Of a stretch of 15,121 nucleotides of DNA, positions 8,900 to 15,048 are shown piece after piece (position 1 is the first letter of the stretch; the number at the start of each line of letters is the position of its first letter). Under the pieces are notes generated by a model. It was not told the DNA's origin. It ran no database searches and saw only the letters and a list, made by a program, of their open reading frames with translations. The stretch is taken from contig CAKTNN010000044.1 of NCBI GenBank assembly GCA_934589065.1, positions 1-15,121 on the forward strand. Reading direction: 5' to 3'. A program made the translations under genes and the position numbers. This DNA comes from an uncultured Oscillospiraceae bacterium (GTDB taxonomy: Bacteria; Bacillota; Clostridia; Oscillospirales; Oscillospiraceae).

Positions 8900-9613
8900 T
8901 TGAAAAAGATATTCCGAAAACTTGGCAGCAATCAGGGTTCCTCTATGATCCTGGCGCTGCTGTTTATGCTGGTTGCCATGATGGTCAGCCACACCATTCT
9001 GGCGGCCTCTGCCAGTGCTGCCAGAAGCACGCTGACCCAGACGGATCGGCAGCAAGCCTTTCTTACGGTAAATTCCGCAGCCCAAATGCTCAAGGAATCC
9101 GTGGGGAGCATGGGTGCATACGAAAAGGACGTGCGTCACACCTTTAAGGATAACACGTTTGCGGAAGAAACCGGACAGCCCACCGTGGTAAAAAAGCCCA
9201 GTCTCCAGGGCCCTTTCGGGTATGAAATTCAGACCCTTGTGGAGGATTTTTCCGGCAGTGAGAACACGGAGCACACCAAGGATTATCTGATCCTGGTGGA
9301 CGAGTACGAGCCTGTAGCCGTCACCTTCACCCTGAAAAAGACCGGCGGCGCAATGGAGGAGCAGGGCGGCGCCCAATGCAGCCTGACTGCGGTGTTTACA
9401 AATCTGCTGCCCAACAGCCTTTCCGGCGCGGTCAGCGGCTACACCCAGCCGGAGGCACCTACCCAGATCACCGTAACCATTATGGGGAACTTTACCCGCA
9501 CCACCGTTTCTACGGATGAAAACAGCTTTACCAAAACCCTGGAAGACAAACTGGTTTGGAGCGCCAACACCGTGGAATTCCAAAAACAGCCGTCGGAGGA
9601 TGAGCAGCCATGA
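8900..9613 (+). CDS. PilX-like pilus-associated membrane protein
   Basis: This 237-residue protein has a short basic N-terminus (MKKIFRKLGSNQGSS), one hydrophobic helix at about 15-37, and a polar extracytoplasmic remainder with no recognised domain. It lacks the G/F...E prepilin motif. The GSSMILALLF start resembles PilX-type proteins, which sit beside PilV and PilW in type IV pilus minor-pilin operons. That assignment rests on position and N-terminal pattern only. The chosen start is TTG 8900, because AGGAG at 8885-8889 lies ten bases upstream; GTG 8891 would be one base from that site. Its TGA stop overlaps the next ATG (ATGA, 9610-9613), so translation is probably coupled to the next gene. 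Confidence 0.75.
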   Translation: MKKIFRKLGSNQGSSMILALLFMLVAMMVSHTILAASASAARSTLTQTDRQQAFLTVNSAAQMLKESVGSMGAYEKDVRHTFKDNTFAEETGQPTVVKKPSLQGPFGYEIQTLVEDFSGSENTEHTKDYLILVDEYEPVAVTFTLKKTGGAMEEQGGAQCSLTAVFTNLLPNSLSGAVSGYTQPEAPTQITVTIMGNFTRTTVSTDENSFTKTLEDKLVWSANTVEFQKQPSEDEQP

Positions 9614-9957
9614 AAAAACTGAAAGACATTCGGGGCGAAACCATCATTGAGTCCCTGGCAGGCATCCTGATTCTTTCTCTGGTCTTTGTTTTCCTCTGCT
9701 CGGCAATCGTCTCCGCCGCCCGCTCCAATAGCGAGATAAAAAACGCCGACCGGGACTTTTCCTTTTCCGATGAAAAGGCGCAGACCCAGTCCGGCATTAT
9801 GCAGGTGTACGATATAACCACAAACACTGCAAGCCAGTACGAAATCGTAAAGCACGAAACAGACCCGGATAAGGTAAAAACCGGCAAGGAAAACTATGCA
9901 AAAACCCTTTACCGGTGGTTTACCGCTCCGGCGCAGAGCCAGGAGGGATCCAATTGA
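9610..9957 (+). CDS. PilV-like pseudopilin
   Basis: This 115-residue protein begins MKKLKDIRGETIIES. Gly9/Glu10 fits a prepilin cleavage site, with Glu14 at mature position +5. The usual Phe at +1 is replaced by Glu, a variation seen in PilV-like and Gram-positive minor pilins. A hydrophobic helix covers about 15-37. The remaining 75 residues are polar, with no recognised domain. Its start overlaps the previous stop by four bases, and its own stop is part of TTGA at 9954-9957, where the next gene starts. A minor-pilin or pseudopilin role, perhaps in priming or capping a fibre that carries the giant protein, is inferred from the operon. Confidence 0.75.
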   Translation: MKKLKDIRGETIIESLAGILILSLVFVFLCSAIVSAARSNSEIKNADRDFSFSDEKAQTQSGIMQVYDITTNTASQYEIVKHETDPDKVKTGKENYAKTLYRWFTAPAQSQEGSN

Positions 9958-10472
9958 GCAGAAAAAAAGCGGGCTTCACCCTGGTCGAAATGCTGTGCAC
10001 CATTGTGATTATGCTTCTGGTTTCCGCAGCGGCAACCCTGGGCATTCAGATTGCGGTGGAGAACTATTCCAAGTCCATCCTGAATTCCGAGGCCCAGGTG
10101 CTCTGTGCCACGGTCAGCGATATTGTATGCGATGAGCTGCGCTTCAGTAAGGATGCTCAGTGGGACGGTAGCACGCTGGTGTTTACCGATATGCGGGAGA
10201 ATGCAAACCGGGTCATTGAGGTAACCGATGGAAAGGTCTACCGGGGCTATGCCCAGGATCGTATCAACGCTACTTCGGAAAAGCTGCTGCCCGATAGTGC
10301 CTACCCCAACAATCTGGCTGCCAATGTGGAGCTGACCCGGGACAGCACCGCAGACCGGGTGGTTGTGACGGTGAATGTTTACAATAGCGCCGCTGCTCAG
10401 GAGGACCGTGCCAAGGCCCTGTCCTCCAGAAGCACGGAGGTTGAGTTATTAAATTCTGGGGAGACTTCATGA
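9954..10472 (+). CDS. PilW/PulJ-like pseudopilin
   Basis: This 172-residue protein begins MSRKKAGFTLVEML, a canonical prepilin motif with cleavage at Gly7/Phe8 and Glu12 at +5, followed by one hydrophobic helix to about residue 32. The rest reads like a small beta-rich pilin globular domain (DELRFSKDAQWDGSTLVFTD and later VVVTVNVYNS), comparable to PilW/PulJ-type minor pilins. The start is TTG 9954: AGGAGGG at 9941-9947 lies six bases before it, and the TTGA overlap couples it to the previous gene. An ATG at 9915 would add 13 residues that spoil the leader. The TGA stop overlaps the next ATG (10469-10472). Confidence 0.82.
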   Translation: MSRKKAGFTLVEMLCTIVIMLLVSAAATLGIQIAVENYSKSILNSEAQVLCATVSDIVCDELRFSKDAQWDGSTLVFTDMRENANRVIEVTDGKVYRGYAQDRINATSEKLLPDSAYPNNLAANVELTRDSTADRVVVTVNVYNSAAAQEDRAKALSSRSTEVELLNSGETS

Positions 10473-10708
10473 ACAAAAAAGGTTTTACATGAATGGAGGT
10501 AATGGTGGTAATCGCCATTATCGCAGTCCTGATTAGCATCGCGATCCCTGTGTTCAACGGCTCCATGAAAAAAGCCGCCAATGCCACGGATGCCGCCAAC
10601 GCCAGAAACTTTTTTCATAACAATCAGCGCATCGGTTCTTTGACCTTCAAAGGTCGGGAAAACCGGTGCGTTTTTGTTGTTCACGAAAAATTCAACGGGT
10701 CGAGATAG
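10469..10708 (+). pseudogene. Broken type IV pilin: TGA in the leader motif and lost C-terminal part
   Basis: GGGGAG at 10458-10463 and ATG 10469 open a reading frame MNKKGFT-stop-MEVMVVIAIIAVL. The TGA at 10490-10492 sits where Leu is expected in GFTLMEV, at mature position +3, and the same frame continues as a classic major-pilin helix up to DAANARN (about 10613). After that the sequence no longer resembles a pilin and ends at TAG 10706-10708 after 79 codons including the internal stop. Reinitiation at ATG 10493 would give a 71-residue product lacking the cleavage site. Other genes here stop at TGA, so recoding is not the simplest explanation. Most likely this is a nonsense-mutated and 3'-truncated pilin gene. 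The start still overlaps the previous stop, so it was the fifth gene of the operon. Confidence 0.8.
10628..10680 (+). terminator. Terminator-like nested hairpin with T-tract ending the pilin operon
   Basis: CGCATCGGTT (10628-10637) pairs with AACCGGTGCG (10661-10670) over ten pairs with one G-T wobble. The loop holds a second perfect hairpin, GACCTT/AAGGTC (10642-10655). TTTTTGTTGT follows immediately at 10671. The layout fits a Rho-independent terminator lying within the remains of the broken pilin frame and upstream of the next promoter. Confidence 0.6.
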
Positions 10709-10725
10709 AATTGCGTCCAAACTTC

Positions 10726-10755
10726 TAGACATTTGCCCCCAACCTGTGATATAAT
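10726..10755 (+). promoter_or_regulatory. Sigma-A promoter of the methylene-THF reductase operon
   Basis: A -35 box TAGACA (10726-10731, five of six consensus bases) is followed after 18 bases by a perfect -10 box TATAAT (10750-10755). A TG dinucleotide in the extended -10 position (10747-10748) adds strength. Transcription should begin near 10761-10763, giving a leader of about 50 bases to GTG 10814. The leader contains a small inverted repeat, TATTCGT (10763-10769) and ACGAATA (10780-10786), at or just after the predicted start, which could be a hairpin or operator. Confidence 0.8.
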
Positions 10756-10813
10756 TCAAGTGTATTCGTGGCCTTGCAAACGAATAATAAAAACGATGAG
10801 AAGGTGGTATTTG

Positions 10814-12784
10814 GTGGATTATACCAAGTATGCGTTAAAGAGCAACGAAGAACTGGAAGGGCTGCTCGCGGGGAAGGATAACCTCTTCGTAGTCGCCTGC
10901 AACAAGTGCTTCAAAGAGTTCAACACGACCGAAGAGCCGGAAATGGGGGCGTTTACGGCATTCGCGGAAGCACAGGGTAAGCACATCACCGGAACAGCCA
11001 AGGTGGATTTTCTCTGCAACAAGGTGCAGACCGAAAAGAAACTGGCAGGAATCCTGCCGGAGGGCACGCAGAACGTTGTGGTTATCTCCTGCGGCCTGGG
11101 CGTTCAGACTGTGGCAGACTTGGAAGACAAGCCTGTTTTTACCGCAACCAATTCCCTGAATTACGTTGGACACCATGGTATGGCCTTGACCCAGAAGACC
11201 TGCGGCGCCTGTGCCCAGTGCTATCTGAACGTCACGGGCGGAATCTGCCCCATCGTAGACTGCTCCAAGGGCCTGGTAAACGGTCAGTGCGGCGGCGCGA
11301 AGAACGGCAAGTGCGAGATCGATCCCAAGAAGGACTGCGCCTGGGAAAAGATTTACCAGCGCCTGGAAAAGCAGGGCAGAACTAAGGAATTCCTGGATCA
11401 GCCCGTGCAGCTGCGTGACTACTCTAAGGTCAACGTGGATGCCATCAAGCAGTATGTGGCGCAGGCCCGTGCTAAGCGGTACGAGGGCTTCTATGGCGGC
11501 GTCCATCCCACCGAACATAAAGAATATACGGAGCATTTGGCCCTGCAAAAGTTCCCGGAGCCCGATACCGTTATCATTCCCCTGGCAATGCACATTGGCG
11601 CTCCTGCCAACCCCGTTGTTCAGCCCGGTGATACCGTCAAGGTGGGCCAGTTGATTGGCGAGCAGGCGGGCTTTATCAGTGCGCCGGTGCACTCCAGTGT
11701 CAGCGGTACGGTAGTTGCCGTGGAGCCCCACACCCATCCCAACAAGGGCCCCGGCATTATGAGTGTGGTAATTAAGAACGACGGTAAGAACACCCTCCAT
11801 GAGTCCGTTGTGCCCAATAAGCCTCTGGAAGAGCTGACTCCCGATGAGATTGTAGATATCGTAAAGGAGAAGGGCATTGTCGGCATGGGCGGCGCTACTT
11901 TCCCAACCTACGTAAAGCTGAAGCCCGGCAAGCCCATCGATGCCGTGCTCATCAATGGCTCTGAGTGTGAGCCCTATCTGACCGCCGACCATCGGGTGCT
12001 CCTGGAATATGCCGATGACATTGTCTTCGGCCTGCGGGCTATGATGAAGGCCGTGAGCGCACCGGAGGGCGTTATCCTTATTGAGGACAACAAGCCCGAT
12101 GCTGTGGCTCTGATGGAAGAAAAGGTAAAGCCATACGAGAATATCCGCGTGGTCGCCGCCAAGACCCAGTATCCGGAGGGCGCTGAAAAGATGCTCATTA
12201 AGAAGGTCATGGGCCGGGCCGTTCCCAGCGGCAAGCTGCCTGCGGATGTGGGTTGCGTGGTTTCCAATACCTCCACTGCTAAGGCCATCTCCGATGCCAT
12301 CCAGAAGGGGCTGCCCCTTATCGAGCGTGTGGTATCCGTTACCGGCGAATACATCAAGAACCCCGGCAACTACATTGTGAAACTGGGCACCAATGTGCAG
12401 GAGATCATTGATCACTGCGGCGGTGTGACCGGCAAGGATGTGGTTCTCAAGATGGGCGGCCCCATGATGGGCGCTCCCATTAAGGATACCAATGTGCCCA
12501 TTATCAAGGGCTCCAACGGCATTATTGCCATTGCCGCAGATCACACCGAGGAGAAGGAATGCATCAAGTGCGGTCGCTGCATGGATGTATGTCCCATGGA
12601 ACTGGCACCTCTGGAAATTTATAAGCTGGGCCAGCTGGGCGATGCAGAGGGCCTGCTGAAGCTGAACGTCATGGACTGCTTCTCCTGTAAGTGCTGTGAG
12701 TACATCTGCTCCTCCAAGATTCCTCTGGTTTCCAAGATCAACGCTGCCAAGGGCCTGGTAATGCCCTTGCTGAAGAAGAAATAA
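10814..12784 (+). CDS. rnfC2: RnfC2-type subunit of methylene-THF reductase with N-terminal MetV-like domain
   Basis: The 656-residue protein has two parts. Residues 1-200 form a cysteine-rich MetV-like (MTHFR C-terminal family) domain with C29xxC32, C68, SCGLGVQT (C93), CGACAQC (C130/133/136), TGGICPI and CGGAKNGKC. Residues 245-656 are RnfC-like: a barrel-sandwich start (PGDTVKVGQLIG), a flavin/NADH-binding 51-kDa-type domain with GMGGATFP (357-364) and GSECEPYLTADHR (382-394), an SLBB-like stretch (about 505-555), and two [4Fe-4S] motifs (C583/586/589/593 and C622/625/628/632). By family knowledge, RnfC2 passes electrons from NADH to MetV and MetF in Acetobacterium woodii; I recall its RnfC2 being about 73 kDa, similar to this. 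It should act in the cytoplasm. The start is GTG 10814, six bases after AGAAGGTGG. Frames from TTG 10733 would begin before the promoter's -10 box. Confidence 0.85.
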   Translation: MDYTKYALKSNEELEGLLAGKDNLFVVACNKCFKEFNTTEEPEMGAFTAFAEAQGKHITGTAKVDFLCNKVQTEKKLAGILPEGTQNVVVISCGLGVQTVADLEDKPVFTATNSLNYVGHHGMALTQKTCGACAQCYLNVTGGICPIVDCSKGLVNGQCGGAKNGKCEIDPKKDCAWEKIYQRLEKQGRTKEFLDQPVQLRDYSKVNVDAIKQYVAQARAKRYEGFYGGVHPTEHKEYTEHLALQKFPEPDTVIIPLAMHIGAPANPVVQPGDTVKVGQLIGEQAGFISAPVHSSVSGTVVAVEPHTHPNKGPGIMSVVIKNDGKNTLHESVVPNKPLEELTPDEIVDIVKEKGIVGMGGATFPTYVKLKPGKPIDAVLINGSECEPYLTADHRVLLEYADDIVFGLRAMMKAVSAPEGVILIEDNKPDAVALMEEKVKPYENIRVVAAKTQYPEGAEKMLIKKVMGRAVPSGKLPADVGCVVSNTSTAKAISDAIQKGLPLIERVVSVTGEYIKNPGNYIVKLGTNVQEIIDHCGGVTGKDVVLKMGGPMMGAPIKDTNVPIIKGSNGIIAIAADHTEEKECIKCGRCMDVCPMELAPLEIYKLGQLGDAEGLLKLNVMDCFSCKCCEYICSSKIPLVSKINAAKGLVMPLLKKK

Positions 12785-12799
12785 GGGGGAAACCGAATC

Positions 12800-13435
12800 A
12801 TGTTAATGACAAAACTGAAATCCGAAGAGACCATTGCATCCCTGGCTTCCGGCAAGGTCTTTATCATCAATTGCCACGGCTGTAAGGAAGTGGGCTTCCC
12901 CGAGGAAGAGGCCAAGACTCTGCAGAAGAAGCTTGCTGACGAGGGCAAAGTGGTTGGAGTTCTGACCACCGACTACGTGTGCAACCCCGATGAGCTGGCT
13001 CTGCGCCTGCGCGCTGTCCTGGCACAGATCAGCGAGGCGGATGCTGTGCTGGTGTTCTCCTGCGGCGTGGGCGTGCAGACCATCTCCTCTGTACTGGAGG
13101 ACAAGCCTGTGTATGCCTGCTGCGATACCATTGAACTGCCCGGCTTCCAGGGCGTAACCCCTCTGGAATACGACTGCGGTCAGTGCGGTGAGTGCTTCCT
13201 GAATCTCACCGGCGGAATCTGCCCCATTACTGCCTGCTCCAAGAGCCTGGTCAATGGCCCCTGCGGCGGCACCAAAAACGGTAAATGTGAGGTTTGCCCG
13301 GAGATGGACTGCGGCTGGGAGCGCATCATTCAGCGCCTGAAGGCTCAGGGCCGTCTGGATGTTCTGAAATGCCCCACGCAGCTGCATGATTTTAACACAG
13401 ACGAGGCTACCAAGGCCGCCAAAGAATCTGAATAA
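12800..13435 (+). CDS. metV: MetV, iron-sulfur subunit of methylene-THF reductase
   Basis: This 211-residue protein is a stand-alone MTHFR C-terminal-family (MetV) protein. Cysteines appear at C25xxC28, C61, SCGVGVQT (C88), CGQCGEC (C126/129/132), TGGICPI (C141), C146, CGGTKNGKCEVC (C155/163/166) and DCGWE (C171). This pattern matches the first 200 residues of the preceding RnfC2 protein almost motif for motif, so the two are paralogues. MetV is known to bind iron-sulfur clusters and partner MetF in acetogens, relaying electrons to its flavin. Here it lies between rnfC2 and metF, 15 bases after the first and 18 before the second. AGGGGGA at 12784-12790 is nine bases before ATG 12800; an ATG two codons later is possible. 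Confidence 0.9.
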   Translation: MLMTKLKSEETIASLASGKVFIINCHGCKEVGFPEEEAKTLQKKLADEGKVVGVLTTDYVCNPDELALRLRAVLAQISEADAVLVFSCGVGVQTISSVLEDKPVYACCDTIELPGFQGVTPLEYDCGQCGECFLNLTGGICPITACSKSLVNGPCGGTKNGKCEVCPEMDCGWERIIQRLKAQGRLDVLKCPTQLHDFNTDEATKAAKESE

Positions 13436-13453
13436 TGAGGAGCTAGTATAATT

Positions 13454-14335
13454 ATGAGAATTACAGAACTGTTTGATAACGGCGAATTTGTTGTTACTGC
13501 CGAGGTCGGCCCTCCCAAAGGGATTCACATTGATGGCATGGTAGAAGATGCCAAGAAGTATCTGTCCGGTGTGCATTTTGTCAACGTTACCGATAACCAG
13601 TCCTCTGTCATGCGTCTGGGCTCTCTGGCTACCTGCAAGGTGCTGAAGGATGCAGGCCTGAACCCCATTTTCCAGCTGACCTGCCGCGACCGGAACCGCA
13701 TTGCGCTCCAGTCCGATCTGCTGAGCGCTGCCATGCTGGGTATTGACAACATCCTGTGCCTGACCGGCGACCACACCAAGCTGGGCGATCATCCCCAGGC
13801 AAAGCCCGTATTCGACCTGGACTCCGTTTCCCTGCTGCATACTGCCAGCCTGCTGGAAACCGGCGTGGATCTGGGCGGCAATGCATTGGTGGGCGAGCCC
13901 CCCAAGTTTGCCAAGGGCGCTGTGGTTTCTCCCTGCTCTGATTCCGTGGATGCACAGCTGGTTAAGATGGAGCGGAAGGTTAAGGCCGGTGCGGAGTATT
14001 TCCAGACCCAGGCCGTGTTTGAGCCGGAGAAGTTCATCAGTTTCATGGAGCAGGCCAAGCAGTTCGGCAAGCCTGTTCAGGTGGGTATCATTATCCCCAA
14101 GTCTGCCGGTATGTGCAAGTTCATGAACAAGAATGTCGCCGGTGTGCATATCCCCGATGCACTGATCGAGGAACTGCAGGCTGACAAGGAAAAGACCAAG
14201 GCCGGTATCACCGGTGTGGAAATTGCTGCCCGGATCATCCGGGAGTGCAAGCCCTACTGCCAGGGCGTCCACATCATGAGCCTGGGCTGGGAAGACAAGA
14301 TTCCCGCTCTGCTGGAGCAGGCCGGTCTGAAGTAA
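13454..14335 (+). CDS. metF: MetF, 5,10-methylenetetrahydrofolate reductase
   Basis: This 293-residue protein is a single-domain TIM-barrel methylene-THF reductase, about the usual length for bacterial MetF. Key motifs are TAEVGPPKG with the catalytic-type Glu17, the folate/FAD-site segment QLTCRDRNR (74-82), LTGDH (103-107), EYFQTQ (181-186) and a C-terminal HIMSLGWE. It reduces 5,10-methylene-THF to 5-methyl-THF in the cytoplasm using FAD or FMN. In this operon the electrons probably come through MetV from the RnfC2-type subunit, not from NAD(P)H bound directly to MetF. The product serves methionine synthesis or a Wood-Ljungdahl methyl branch; the window does not decide which. AGGAG at 13438-13442 lies 11 bases before ATG 13454. 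Stops TAA and TAG occur in tandem. Confidence 0.95.
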   Translation: MRITELFDNGEFVVTAEVGPPKGIHIDGMVEDAKKYLSGVHFVNVTDNQSSVMRLGSLATCKVLKDAGLNPIFQLTCRDRNRIALQSDLLSAAMLGIDNILCLTGDHTKLGDHPQAKPVFDLDSVSLLHTASLLETGVDLGGNALVGEPPKFAKGAVVSPCSDSVDAQLVKMERKVKAGAEYFQTQAVFEPEKFISFMEQAKQFGKPVQVGIIIPKSAGMCKFMNKNVAGVHIPDALIEELQADKEKTKAGITGVEIAARIIRECKPYCQGVHIMSLGWEDKIPALLEQAGLK

Positions 14336-14337
14336 TA

Positions 14338-14372
14338 GCACCCAAAGGGTGCATTTTGCAATGTGCCCTTTT
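14338..14372 (+). terminator. Terminator of the metF operon with an alternative upstream hairpin
   Basis: GGGTGCATT (14347-14355) pairs with AATGTGCCC (14360-14368), including two wobbles, over a TTGC loop, and TTTT follows at 14369-14372. This is a plausible Rho-independent terminator. An upstream GCACCC (14338-14343) can instead pair with GGGTGC (14347-14352), using the same middle strand, so two exclusive folds are possible. Confidence 0.65.
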
Positions 14373-14375
14373 CCA

Positions 14376-14415
14376 CAACAACGCCCCCGCCGGATGACCG
14401 GTGGGGGCGTTGTTG
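14376..14415. other. Long near-perfect hairpin, 18-bp stem
   Basis: The left arm 14376-14393 pairs with 14398-14415 around an ATGA loop, with a single G-T wobble inside 18 pairs. It begins CAACAACG and ends CGTTGTTG with a GC-rich middle. No T-run follows on either strand. It may be a second or bidirectional terminator without U-tract, or an intergenic repeat copy, lying just past the metF terminator. Confidence 0.6.
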
Positions 14416-14992
14416 AAAGGTTCTATGTCAATAGTAGCGAACTGTGGGTCACCTTAATTTTTTGCGTCATCATGTACCTATTCAGGGGAAAATTGAAACA
14501 GAAAAAAGTCACCAAAATTCTGATGCTTGTATGCATTGCCAGATTGGTCAGCGATGCGGTATCCTGGGCATTCGATGGGGTGCCGGGGCTCTTCTGGGGC
14601 GTTGTAACCCGGTGCAGCAACTAGTGGAATCTGGTCAAAAAAGAAGGGGAAAAACCGTCTCTTATTCTGAAAGCCTACTGGATTGCGGAAGCAATTGCGG
14701 TGACTTTGCTGACCCTGAACCTGCACTTTGGATGCTCGTCCGGTATCACGATCGGTTCCGCAAAAAGCTAAAATTTCTGGGGTGGTCTTATTTTATCCTG
14801 ATGTCCGTGGCGACCGCTTATGAATATATGAAATTTGGCCTGTCGCTTCAGACCTACGCCCAGACCTTTTCGGCCTTGGTGGCGTTCTTTGTGGGAGAAA
14901 TTTTTCACCGGAGAAAATCGCATTTTAAAATGCAGAAGCCTACAAAAAAAGGAAATATGGCGTTTTTTAGAAAAAGGAAAAATAATGCTTGA
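14416..14992 (+). pseudogene. Decayed membrane protein remnant, possibly a diguanylate-cyclase-type sensor region
   Basis: One frame from about 14416 reads ERFYVNSSELWVTLIFCVIMYLF, then a basic loop, then VSDAVSWAFDGVPGLFWGVV, and meets TAG at 14622-14624. Past that stop the same frame continues plausibly (NLVKKEGEKPSLILKAYW...AVTLLTLNLHFG) until TAA near 14769. A different frame then carries RFRKKLKFLGWSYFILMSVA...LVAFFVGEIFHRRK to TGA 14990-14992. Several hydrophobic segments split over two frames, and no ribosome binding site, suggest a degraded gene. The D-(A)-(V)-SW-(A)-F-(D/E)-G pattern recalls the membrane sensor part of clostridial GGDEF/EAL proteins, but no GGDEF domain remains and this match is from memory. 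An alternative is unrelated short hydrophobic frames. Confidence 0.4.
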
Positions 14993-15017
14993 CATTTCTT
15001 TGGGCTTCCTGTATAAT
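14989..15017 (+). promoter_or_regulatory. Consensus sigma-A promoter of the tRNA-Val gene
   Basis: A perfect -35 TTGACA (14989-14994) and perfect -10 TATAAT (15012-15017) are separated by the ideal 17 bases. The region just upstream (about 14949-14988) is rich in A and T runs and could act as an UP element. Transcription should start near 15024, about 25 bases before the tRNA. Confidence 0.93.
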
Positions 15018-15025
15018 ACAAACTG

Positions 15026-15043
15026 TTCCGAGCGTGCTCGGAA
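15026..15043 (+). other. Hairpin in the pre-tRNA 5' leader
   Basis: TTCCGAGC (15026-15033) pairs perfectly with GCTCGGAA (15036-15043) over a two-base GT loop. It lies between the predicted transcription start and the tRNA 5' end, leaving five bases before the mature end. It could influence RNase P processing of the leader or simply be a chance palindrome. Confidence 0.5.
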
Positions 15044-15048
15044 GGTTT

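Noticed and set aside
9915..9953. ATG start for the PilW-like gene
   Set aside because: It would put 13 extra residues before the prepilin leader, while TTG 9954 has AGGAGGG six bases upstream and overlaps the previous stop.
10475..10480. A6 run before the TGA as a phase-variation or frameshift site in the pilin
   Set aside because: Neither +1 nor -1 shift restores a pilin frame; the frame with the TGA is the one that continues as pilin.
10733..10813. Longer rnfC2 frame beginning at TTG 10733
   Set aside because: It starts upstream of the -10 box of the promoter; the added residues match nothing in the family.
10835..12544. 569-codon open frame on the minus strand across rnfC2
   Set aside because: It is a shadow of the GC-rich codon use of rnfC2, rich in His/Leu/Gly with no domain or ribosome binding site.
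12803..14341. 512-codon open frame on the minus strand across metV and metF
   Set aside because: Same shadow effect; the plus-strand genes have clear family motifs and the minus frame has none.
14920..14933. Perfect palindrome GCATTTTAAAATGC
   Set aside because: A/T-rich palindrome within the decayed gene with no T-tract or neighbouring gene to regulate; likely chance.
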